This document shows, piece after piece, positions 1-4,435 of a stretch of 5,327 nucleotides of DNA. Under the pieces are notes generated by a model. The model was not told the origin of the DNA. It was given only the letters and a program-made list of their open reading frames with translations, and searched no databases. Source of the stretch: CAYMTV01 sp964393525 (GTDB taxonomy: Bacteria; Patescibacteriota; Microgenomatia; Daviesbacterales; UBA10151); contig CAYMTV010000055.1 in the NCBI GenBank assembly GCA_964393525.1, positions 1-5,327 of the forward strand, written 5' to 3'. The position numbers were made by a program, and so were the translations under genes. How positions within the stretch are numbered: the stretch's first letter is position 1; each line of letters begins with the position of its first letter.

Positions 1-500
1 CACCTTTCGCTCACGCTACTAGTTCACTATCGGTCCGAAAGCATATTTAGCCTTACGTCGAGGTCGACGCAGATTCACCCAGGATTACACGTGTCCTAGG
101 TTACTCAAGGATCCAACTGCGGTAGTTTGGATTTCGTTTACAGGGCTATCACCTTCTTTGGCACCACTTTCCAGTGGTTTCTCCTATCCTCGCTACATCG
201 CGTCTGTTGGCCTTACTACTTCCTTCGATTACTCTCAGGATCTGGGCTTTTCCCTTTTCGCTCGCCACTACTAGGGGAATAACTTTTGTTCTCTTTTCCT
301 GCGCTTACTTAGATGTTTCAGTTCAGCGCGTTCCCCTCCCGTACCGTATGGTACAGGATCTCCATAAAGGAGGGATTGCTCCATTCGGAAACCTACGGAT
401 CAAAGCTTCTTAGCAGCTCCCCGTAGACTATCGCGGCTTAGTACGTCCTTCTTCGGTGCTTTCGACCAAGGCATCCACCGTACGCTTTAATGTTGAGTTT
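1..500 (-). rRNA. rrl: 23S ribosomal RNA, 5' part (gene runs off the left edge)
   Basis: The reverse complement reads as the 5' domain of bacterial 23S rRNA. It has the conserved start region around GCGTACGGTGGATGCC (minus strand, about 485-464), then GAAGGACGT, TTTCCGAATGG, GAACTGAAACATCTAAGTA, AGTAGTGGCGAGCGAAA and ACCGATAGTGAAC near the left edge. Aligned by eye to E. coli, the mature 5' end falls near 500, and about the first 500 nt are present; the rest lies outside the window. Near the left edge, the E. coli stretch CCAGTACCGTGAGGG reads CTAGTAGCGTGAGCG here, a C-to-G and G-to-C pair of changes that looks compensatory. No insertion or intron is visible in this part. It is transcribed after tRNA-Ala, probably from the promoter at 1060-1089. 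Plus-strand reading frames in this stretch are antisense shadows of the rRNA. Confidence 0.97.
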
Positions 501-519
501 ACCCCGATTAAATCGGGGT
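501..519 (-). other. Perfect 8-bp hairpin directly upstream of 23S
   Basis: ACCCCGAT (501-508), loop TAA, ATCGGGGT (512-519). It abuts the estimated 23S 5' end. On the minus strand it follows an A-run and would be a leader or processing hairpin in pre-rRNA. On the plus strand it is followed by TTAATTTTTT and looks like an intrinsic terminator, which could stop antisense transcripts coming out of the 23S gene. The sequence does not decide between these roles. Confidence 0.6.
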
Positions 520-541
520 TAATTTTTTGGCCTTCATTAAA

Positions 542-569
542 TAGTTCATAGTTCGTGGTTCATTGTTCA
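542..569. repeat. Heptamer tandem array, four units
   Basis: Read on the plus strand the units are TAGTTCA, TAGTTCG, TGGTTCA, TTGTTCA, a strict 7-bp period with consensus TNGTTCA. The next unit starts TAGAT and decays. On the minus (transcribed) strand this is a run of TGAAC-type heptamers. It is non-coding, in the rRNA spacer. Confidence 0.7.
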
Positions 570-592
570 TAGATTTCTTGCGATTTCTACCA

Positions 593-620
593 ACTACAAA
601 CTCATAACTACAAACTAACT
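593..620. repeat. Second heptamer-period array
   Basis: The plus-strand units are ACTACAA, ACTCATA, ACTACAA, ACTAACT. The 11-mer AACTACAAACT occurs twice, 14 bp apart (592-602 and 606-616), which is two heptamer periods. It shares the period, but not the exact consensus, of the array at 542-569, and lies 23 bp from it. Confidence 0.6.
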
Positions 621-633
621 TGTCGTATTCACA

Positions 634-645
634 TTTCAAAGTACA
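634..645 (-). promoter_or_regulatory. Candidate boxA antitermination site
   Basis: The minus strand reads TGTACTTTGAAA, one mismatch from the Gram-positive type boxA (TGTTCTTTGAAA). It lies between tRNA-Ala and 23S, where a spacer boxA is found in E. coli rrn operons. BoxA RNA is bound by NusB-S10 to keep polymerase from terminating in rRNA. The motif is short, so chance similarity is possible; position and orientation favour it. Confidence 0.4.
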
Positions 646-741
646 AGTCTAGGACTTATAACCTAGCTAAGAGAATTCTAGTATCTGCTAAAACTCCCAA
701 GCTAATTTATAAATTTCTACTAATGTGGACCGTGGCGGACG

Positions 742-754
742 TTTGCTCCGCAAA
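742..754. repeat. Small palindrome TTTGC-TCC-GCAAA
   Basis: A 5-bp stem with a 3-nt loop in the rRNA spacer. It has the same TTTGC-N3-GCAAA form as the hairpins at 802-818 and 2190-2206. Confidence 0.4.
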
Positions 755-755
755 G

Positions 756-778
756 CATAGTCACTTCGCTTTCCTATG
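756..778. repeat. Possible degenerate copy of the GAGCGAAG hairpin element
   Basis: CATAG (756-760) and CTATG (774-778) form a 5-bp stem around an interior with ACTTCGCT, the same octamer as the centre of the element at 3068-3087 read on its minus strand. The outer stem differs from the two coding copies. An alternative hairpin, TTCGCT (765-770) with AGCGAA (778-783), competes. Membership in the family is uncertain. Confidence 0.35.
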
Positions 779-801
779 AGCGAACCGCCTGCCTTCTCAC
801 G

Positions 802-818
802 TTTTTGCGTAGCAAAAA
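802..818. repeat. Perfect palindrome TTTTTGC-GTA-GCAAAAA
   Basis: A 7-bp stem with a 3-nt loop, about 50 bp downstream of tRNA-Ala in the direction of transcription. It may be a processing or pausing hairpin. Its form matches the hairpin after the 292-residue protein gene. Confidence 0.5.
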
Positions 819-867
819 GGCAAGCTCTGCTTATTGCAAAAGATGTTCTACCAGGTCCCGGGTCTTG

Positions 868-940
868 TGGACCCAACCAGATTCGAACTGGTGACCTCCT
901 CATTGCAAATGAGGCGCTCTACCAACTGAGCCATGGGCCC
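868..940 (-). tRNA. tRNA-Ala (anticodon UGC)
   Basis: The minus strand folds into a complete 73-nt cloverleaf. The acceptor stem is GGGCCCA with TGGGTCC, the D arm GCTC/GAGC, and the anticodon arm CCTCA-TTTGCAA-TGAGG with anticodon TGC. The variable loop has 5 nt and the T arm is ACCAG-TTCGAAT-CTGGT. The acceptor stem has G3:U70, the classic identity signal for alanyl-tRNA synthetase, and the discriminator is A73. The bases after it are CAA, so CCA is not encoded and must be added by CCA-adding enzyme. tRNA-Ala normally sits in the 16S-23S spacer. Here it is before 23S but no 16S precedes it. Confidence 0.97.
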
Positions 941-1053
941 CGGTCCGAACTATTTAACTTGTAAATTTGAGGGATGCAACGCCATGCACCATCCGGTGCG
1001 TGGCCGGAAGGTTTAAGGATTTGCGTTGTTTCTCGCCATAATGATTAACACTG
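941..1053 (-). other. Structured 5' leader of the tRNA-Ala-23S transcript
   Basis: This is about 113 nt between the predicted start site (about 1053) and tRNA-Ala. It contains nested inverted repeats: an inner 9-position stem 982-990 with 995-1003 (one C-A mismatch on the minus strand, a U-G wobble on the plus strand), loop of 4, and an outer stem CAACG (977-981) with CGTTG (1024-1028). GGATG (972-976) with CATCC (990-994) is a mutually exclusive alternative pairing. No T-run follows, so it is not an obvious terminator. A role in pre-rRNA folding or RNase processing is inferred. Confidence 0.45.
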
Positions 1054-1059
1054 AAGGAA

Positions 1060-1089
1060 ATTCTATCAAAATCTTATCTTTATTGTCAA
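1060..1089 (-). promoter_or_regulatory. Strong promoter for tRNA-Ala and 23S
   Basis: The minus strand has a perfect -35 TTGACA (1089-1084), an 18-bp spacer, and the -10 TAGAAT (1065-1060; 5 of 6 consensus). It starts 8 bp past the gapA stop codon and points at the tRNA. Its presence explains how 23S can be expressed without an upstream 16S. Confidence 0.75.
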
Positions 1090-1097
1090 CAAGAAGA

Positions 1098-2141
1098 TCA
1101 GTTTTTACCCACCCTAATTACCATCTCAACTAATCTATTTGAATATCCCCACTCATTATCATACCAGGCAAAAACTTTAACTAAATCTCCATCTACTACC
1201 TGAGTTAGGGGTAAATCCACAATTGCTGATTCAGATCTACCTACTATATCAGATGAGACCAGCGGCTCTTTTGTGCATGCAACGATTCCCTGCCACTGTT
1301 CATTTTTACAAGCATCTATAAATGATTGATTTATCTCCTCAACTGTAGTTTTTTTTGCCAAAAGAAAAGTAAAGTCAACTAAAGAACCAACAAGAATAGG
1401 TACTCTTATAGCAACTCCATCAAAATGGCCTTTAAGCTTTGGTATGGCCTCAGTTGTAGCAATTGCCGCACCTGTTGTAGTAGGAATCATATTGGCGAGC
1501 GCAGACCTCGCCCTTCTTAGGTCCTTGGATTTACCCCCTGGAGGCGCACCATCAACCAGATTCTGCTCTGCTGTAACCGAGTGGATTGTGGTCATTAAAG
1601 CTTTTGTAATCCCGAATTTCTTTTCGATAATTGCTGCCACAGGTGCTATGCAGTTTGTTGTGCAGGAAGCGTTATTTATAAGTTCTTCTCCATGGTATTT
1701 ATCTGAATTTACCCCCATAAGATAAGTTCCAACTTCTCCTCCTTTAGCCGGAGCTGATAAAACTACTTTTTTTGCACCAGCTTTTAAGTGCAATTCCATA
1801 TCTTCTTTTTTGGTAAGCCTGCCTGTTGATTCAATAACAACATCCACAGCTAAATCTTTCCATGGGAGCAATGCGGGATCCTTTTCTCTATAAACTGGGT
1901 ACTTTTTCCCCCCAACAATAATACTGCCTGTCCCGAGCGAAGCCGAGGGGCCTTCTTCACTACTAACCTCTTTTCCCCAAACTCCATAGGCACTATCATA
2001 TTTTAAAAGGTGAGCTAGGGTTGATGTATCTGCAAGATCATTGATTGCAACTATCTTTAAATCCTGCGGGTGTTTTTCTAAAGCAACCCTAAAAGCATTG
2101 CGTCCAATACGACCGAAGCCGTTTATCGCTACACGAAGCAT
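1098..2141 (-). CDS. gapA: Type I glyceraldehyde-3-phosphate dehydrogenase
   Basis: A 347-residue enzyme oxidising glyceraldehyde 3-phosphate with phosphate and NAD+ to 1,3-bisphosphoglycerate in the cytoplasm. The N-terminal Rossmann domain starts INGFGRIGR (residues 6-14); N34-D35 follow the second strand, typical of NAD+ binding. The catalytic segment is NNASCTTNC (156-164), with catalytic Cys160 and His187 in TTIHSVT. The substrate region DLRRAR (207-212) and the C-terminal WYDNEWGYSNR (326-336) are intact. Compared with the usual 330-340 residues, there is an extra GPSASLGT (64-71) in a hairpin loop between two strands, encoded by a palindromic repeat, and a longer S-loop GAPPGGKS (198-205). 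The ATG has no clear Shine-Dalgarno site but an extended -10 lies just before it. Its partner pgk is 1.2 kb upstream. The stop is TGA. Confidence 0.97.
   Translation of the reverse strand: MLRVAINGFGRIGRNAFRVALEKHPQDLKIVAINDLADTSTLAHLLKYDSAYGVWGKEVSSEEGPSASLGTGSIIVGGKKYPVYREKDPALLPWKDLAVDVVIESTGRLTKKEDMELHLKAGAKKVVLSAPAKGGEVGTYLMGVNSDKYHGEELINNASCTTNCIAPVAAIIEKKFGITKALMTTIHSVTAEQNLVDGAPPGGKSKDLRRARSALANMIPTTTGAAIATTEAIPKLKGHFDGVAIRVPILVGSLVDFTFLLAKKTTVEEINQSFIDACKNEQWQGIVACTKEPLVSSDIVGRSESAIVDLPLTQVVDGDLVKVFAWYDNEWGYSNRLVEMVIRVGKN
1930..1951. repeat. GAGCGAAG palindromic element inside gapA
   Basis: The core GAGCGAAGCCGA (1935-1946) is flanked by GTCCC (1930-1934) and GGGGC (1947-1951), which pair with one T-G wobble. 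The interior could add tandem G-A pairs and a GC-GAA-GC mini-hairpin. It is inserted in frame and encodes the extra residues GPSASLGT of GapA. The same core, with a different outer stem, occurs at 3068-3087. Confidence 0.7.
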
Positions 2142-2147
2142 AAGGTT

Positions 2148-2156
2148 ATAGTATCA
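2148..2156 (-). promoter_or_regulatory. Extended -10 promoter just upstream of gapA
   Basis: The minus strand has TG-A-TACTAT (2156-2148), an extended -10 pattern with 4 of 6 hexamer matches, followed by only AACCTT before the ATG. No -35 is seen at the right distance. Transcription starting about 7 nt after the hexamer would begin at the A of the ATG, giving a leaderless mRNA, which fits the lack of a ribosome binding site. This is an inference. Confidence 0.4.
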
Positions 2157-2179
2157 AAATTTATATTTTCCTGCTAGAC

Positions 2180-2206
2180 AAAAATCTGACTTTTGCCCGG
2201 CAAAAG
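2180..2206 (-). terminator. Terminator-like hairpin after the 292-residue protein gene
   Basis: On the minus strand, CTTTTGC (2206-2200), loop CGG, GCAAAAG (2196-2190) form a 7-bp stem, extendable by a G-T pair, beginning 7 nt past the TAA stop. A run of five T (2184-2180) follows after a 5-nt gap, so the termination signal is imperfect. It separates the surface-protein gene from gapA, agreeing with gapA having its own promoter. Confidence 0.5.
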
Positions 2207-2213
2207 CAAGGTT

Positions 2214-3092
2214 TTAGTTGGAGATTGTAAAGAAATCATCTGACTTATCTAAAGCTGTACCTCCATTAAAATTTCTGCAAACCATATTTATTTTGTATTG
2301 TTTAGAACTAAGAGTTGTATTGCCAATACTCCCGATCCAATCAAAAGACTTATCTGCAGCTGATACTGAATTCGTAATAGAAGGCCCTGAATTATCCGGG
2401 TCGGTCGCCTGGATAGAACAAGTCCCAGAAGCTATATCAGTATCCCAAGAAATGGTTATTTCATCCCCTACTTGAAAGACTTCTTCGCCGTTAGGGTAAA
2501 TAACTTCTACAAAGTCAGCAGGACTAGAAGATGGTGACGGAGAGGGGGTAGGACTTGGAGTAGGAGACGGTGTTGGGGGTGGAGTAATTAAAGTAACTGT
2601 ATCCTTAAAAATCCCCACCTCACCATCATCTGCAATGAATTTGACGTACACCAGCTTGGTGCCGGGATTTGAATTCGAAAGCGTGTAATCAATTATTTGA
2701 GGGTTTGAAACTATTGGGATTTTTAGTACATTTATTGTAAAGTTGGGGTTTTCTGCTACTGCCACCGATGCAATAAAGCGCTCAGGCTCACTTGTCGGGG
2801 ATACCGCCGGCCACGGCGCAATCAGCTTAAGGCTTAAATCCGGATTTTCAGTTTCTTCAATGTCACTACCTGATGAGTCAACTATAAAAACCCCTGCCTC
2901 ACCTGCTTTAGGAAAGAATTGAGTAAATAAATTACCTTTGCTTTGTACCAGATACACCCCAACAGCAATACCGCTTAGGATAAAAAGAATAGCTAGAATA
3001 TGTACAAAACCTGCCTGCCGCCCGCCTGCCGGCAGGGCAGGGTAGGCAGGACCATTTTGGCCATCGGTACTGAGCGAAGTCGAAGTAGGCAT
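2214..3092 (-). CDS. Membrane-anchored surface protein with Ig-like domains and Pro-Thr/Ser linker
   Basis: 292 residues, with no enzymatic motif seen. One hydrophobic segment (about 30-50, ending GIAVGVYLVQ) then FFPKAGEAG, the anchor motif shared with the next protein upstream. It probably holds the protein to the membrane with the C-terminus outside. Residues about 85-170 look like an Ig-like beta-sandwich (GTKLVYVKF, DTVTLI). A Pro/Thr/Ser linker spans 171-191. Residues 197-291 match the common exported beta module: IYPNGEEVFQVGDEITISW near its start, YKINMVC, and SDDFFTI at the end; C225 and C272 could form a disulfide. The first 27 residues are unusual, being encoded mostly by two palindromic repeats (3068-3087, 3010-3050). 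No other ATG precedes the membrane segment, so this start is kept, although no ribosome binding site is visible. Adhesion or envelope role is a guess. Confidence 0.85.
   Translation of the reverse strand: MPTSTSLSTDGQNGPAYPALPAGGRQAGFVHILAILFILSGIAVGVYLVQSKGNLFTQFFPKAGEAGVFIVDSSGSDIEETENPDLSLKLIAPWPAVSPTSEPERFIASVAVAENPNFTINVLKIPIVSNPQIIDYTLSNSNPGTKLVYVKFIADDGEVGIFKDTVTLITPPPTPSPTPSPTPSPSPSSSPADFVEVIYPNGEEVFQVGDEITISWDTDIASGTCSIQATDPDNSGPSITNSVSAADKSFDWIGSIGNTTLSSKQYKINMVCRNFNGGTALDKSDDFFTISN
2520..2582 (-). repeat. Pro-Thr/Ser linker coding repeat (short)
   Basis: About 63 bp of near-tandem hexamer codons (Pro-Thr, Pro-Ser) encoding residues 171-191 of the 292-residue protein. Such linkers extend surface domains away from the membrane and change length by slippage. 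Confidence 0.7.
3010..3050. repeat. 41-bp GC-rich imperfect palindrome in a coding start
   Basis: Two arms meet at 3030/3031. The inner six pairs (CCTGCC with GGCAGG) and outer seven pairs (CCTGCCT with AGGCAGG) are perfect; the middle has mismatches and a one-base length difference. It is far richer in G+C than its surroundings, and it encodes the PAYPALPAGGRQAG stretch near the N-terminus of the 292-residue protein. It looks like a dispersed repeat rather than normal coding sequence. Confidence 0.65.
3068..3087. repeat. GAGCGAAG palindromic element at a gene start
   Basis: TACT (3068-3071), core GAGCGAAGTCGA (3072-3083), AGTA (3084-3087). The outer four bases pair perfectly. It starts two bases after the ATG of the 292-residue protein and encodes part of MPTSTSLST. 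It shares the core, with one C/T change, with the copy in gapA. Confidence 0.7.
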
Positions 3093-3124
3093 TGATTTAA
3101 GTTAAACACTAAATCCAAAGCCTG

Positions 3125-3412
3125 TCAAATACGGATGTGTTTGATTTGATCGATTAAAGAATTAAAGGCTCCTGTAAATAACTCCTCAACAGTTAATTTT
3201 ATTTGTTTAGCTTGTGTAAAAATATCCGGCTCAGGCGTAGGAGTTGGACGCTCAAATACTATCGGAACCTCCTCCTGTGCTTTTGGCAAGAAAAAAGTCC
3301 GCTGTTGTACTAATAACACTCCTACAAAAATCCCTGCTATGAGTATTATTAATACTATTTCATCACGGAGCGATCGCTCATTTTTCCTTAGAGAAAATTT
3401 TTTCTGATTCAT
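3125..3412 (-). CDS. Small single-pass membrane protein, function unknown
   Basis: 95 residues, with no enzyme family recognised. Residues 1-17 are charged and mostly basic, 19-36 are a membrane helix ending GIFVGVLLVQ, followed by FFLPKAQEE. This is the same anchor pattern as in the next gene downstream. A short PTPTPEP stretch (57-62) leads to a C-terminal part (64-95) that could be an amphipathic helix. Basic residues before the helix suggest the N-terminus is inside and the C-terminus outside. The ATG lies 35 nt inside the end of pgk in another frame, with AAGG 6 nt before it as a weak ribosome binding site. The overlap suggests co-transcription and coupled translation with pgk. An ATG overlapping the pgk stop is in a different frame and gives only 8 codons. 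The ORF is probably real because of the anchor motif. Confidence 0.75.
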   Translation of the reverse strand: MNQKKFSLRKNERSLRDEIVLIILIAGIFVGVLLVQQRTFFLPKAQEEVPIVFERPTPTPEPDIFTQAKQIKLTVEELFTGAFNSLIDQIKHIRI

Positions 3413-4376
3413 CTAAAACCTTAATTGTAGGGAGTGTCCCCTCACAAAGAAGCTTAAGCATAGCTCCTCCTCCTACTGAAACAAAATCAAATTTATCAAT
3501 ATATTTTTGCAAAGCAGCTATTGAATCCCCTCCACCAATAACACTTTTTGCACTAGAATTTACCACTACTTTTGCCAAAGCAATGTTGCCTTGATTACCC
3601 AGCTCTTCTTCATATTTTCCCACTGGCCCTCCCCAAATAACCTGTCTTGCATGTTTTAAAACTTCACCAAATGCATCAATTGTTGTTTTATCTATGTCTA
3701 TACCGGTTTCGGAACGTTTACCTAAGAGTACATTTTTATCAATCGGCAAGTTTTGTTCTTTAATCCTGGATGCCAGTAAACCCCCTACTAAGACTGCGTC
3801 ACAAAACTTGGATAACGATACAACAGCAGGATATTTATCTTCTACTTTGGCCCCGCCTATGATGGCAACAAGAGGTTTTTTTGGATTATTCCTGATTGAG
3901 AGTAAAATCTCAACCTCCTTAGCAAATCTAAGCCCAGCAAAAGAAGGAATAAGTTTTGGAAGGGTTGTGGTTGAGGCTGAAGGACGATGGGTTGCGAATG
4001 CCTCATATACATATACATCGCCGTAGCTGGCAAGCTCTTTTGCAAACTGCGGATCACTTAAGTCTTCTCCCTCCTCAAACCTTAAGTTTTCCAAAACATG
4101 AAGCCTGCCTGGAGGAAGCTCTAAGTCACAATAAAAGCTCTCGAGCCAGTTAACAATTGGGGCAACTGATAAGTCTTCAACAACCTTACCTCCAGGCCTC
4201 CCTATATGTCCGCAAATCACAACAGACGTTGCATTTAATAAACAAAGTTCTAGGGTTTCTAGTCCTGCTTTGAGGCGGTAATCTTCTCTAACTTCCCCAT
4301 TGATGATAGGTACGTCCAAATCAAGTCTTAAAAGAACTCTTTTGTTAGAAACAGTCCGGGCAGAAACAGTTTGCAT
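3378..4376 (-). CDS. pgk: Phosphoglycerate kinase, compact form
   Basis: 332 residues; converts 1,3-bisphosphoglycerate and ADP to 3-phosphoglycerate and ATP. Substrate-side motifs: RLDLDVP (17-23; family form usually RVDFNVP, so Asn is Asp21), D32 and R34, GHIGRP (56-61), ENLRF (96-100), and AFATHRPSAST (126-136) with the conserved His-Arg. Nucleotide side: GGAKVEDK (174-181), WGGPVGKYE (248-256; usual WNGP), GGGDS (281-285) and VGGGA (301-305). Most bacterial Pgk are about 390-400 residues. Roughly 45 residues are missing between ASRIKEQ (202-208) and GIDID (225-229), where the family has the helix and strand around LLPVDVVVA; a second shortening of roughly 15-20 residues lies before ENLRF. 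Both flanks stay in frame and well conserved, so this is a shortened enzyme, not a broken gene. AGGA is only 1 nt before the ATG. Confidence 0.95.
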   Translation of the reverse strand: MQTVSARTVSNKRVLLRLDLDVPIINGEVREDYRLKAGLETLELCLLNATSVVICGHIGRPGGKVVEDLSVAPIVNWLESFYCDLELPPGRLHVLENLRFEEGEDLSDPQFAKELASYGDVYVYEAFATHRPSASTTTLPKLIPSFAGLRFAKEVEILLSIRNNPKKPLVAIIGGAKVEDKYPAVVSLSKFCDAVLVGGLLASRIKEQNLPIDKNVLLGKRSETGIDIDKTTIDAFGEVLKHARQVIWGGPVGKYEEELGNQGNIALAKVVVNSSAKSVIGGGDSIAALQKYIDKFDFVSVGGGAMLKLLCEGTLPTIKVLDESEKIFSKEK

Positions 4377-4394
4377 ATCCTATACAAGCACTAT

Positions 4395-4421
4395 ATTATA
4401 ATATACACCCAAATTAATCAA
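4395..4421 (-). promoter_or_regulatory. Candidate pgk promoter
   Basis: The minus strand has a perfect TATAAT (4400-4395) 18 nt before the ATG, within the 12-bp palindrome ATATTATAATAT. The best -35 is TTGATT (4421-4416) with a short 15-bp spacer. Because the region is very A+T rich, a chance -10 is possible. If real, pgk does not depend on the gene before it. Confidence 0.45.
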
Positions 4422-4435
4422 AAAGTTATTTTGAT
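4417..4435. repeat. A+T-rich inverted repeat at the end of the secreted protein gene
   Basis: ATCAAAA (4417-4423) and TTTTGAT (4429-4435) form a 7-bp stem with a 5-nt loop that contains the TAA stop. It is not G+C rich and has no clean T-run, so it is at best a weak terminator. Confidence 0.3.

Larger units (their letters stand above)
501..867 (-). other. tRNA-Ala to 23S internal transcribed spacer
   Basis: This 367-bp spacer has no credible protein gene and no second tRNA (no tRNA-Ile was seen). It holds the hairpin next to 23S, two heptamer-period repeat arrays (542-569 and 593-620), a boxA-like site (634-645), and several short hairpins (742-754, 756-778, 802-818). Another small inverted repeat is AAGTC-TAG-GACTT at about 645-658. 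The 71-codon minus-strand frame at 688-903 overlaps the tRNA and resembles no protein, so it is not called. Confidence 0.8.

Noticed and set aside
174..413. Plus-strand open frame of 79 codons
   Set aside because: Fully antisense to conserved 23S rRNA; no protein features.
688..964. Open frames on both strands across the tRNA (688-903 minus, 776-964 plus)
   Set aside because: They overlap tRNA-Ala and its flanks; the sequences are translations of tRNA and repeat DNA.
1444..1725. Plus-strand frame opposite gapA
   Set aside because: Shadow of a clearly conserved enzyme gene on the other strand.
3368..3379. Perfect 12-bp palindrome GAGCGATCGCTC at the pgk end, containing the cyanobacterial HIP1 octamer
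   Set aside because: Single occurrence in the window, nothing else suggests a cyanobacterium; likely chance.
3694..4153. Three open frames opposite or overlapping pgk
   Set aside because: All are shadows within pgk, which has conserved motifs throughout.
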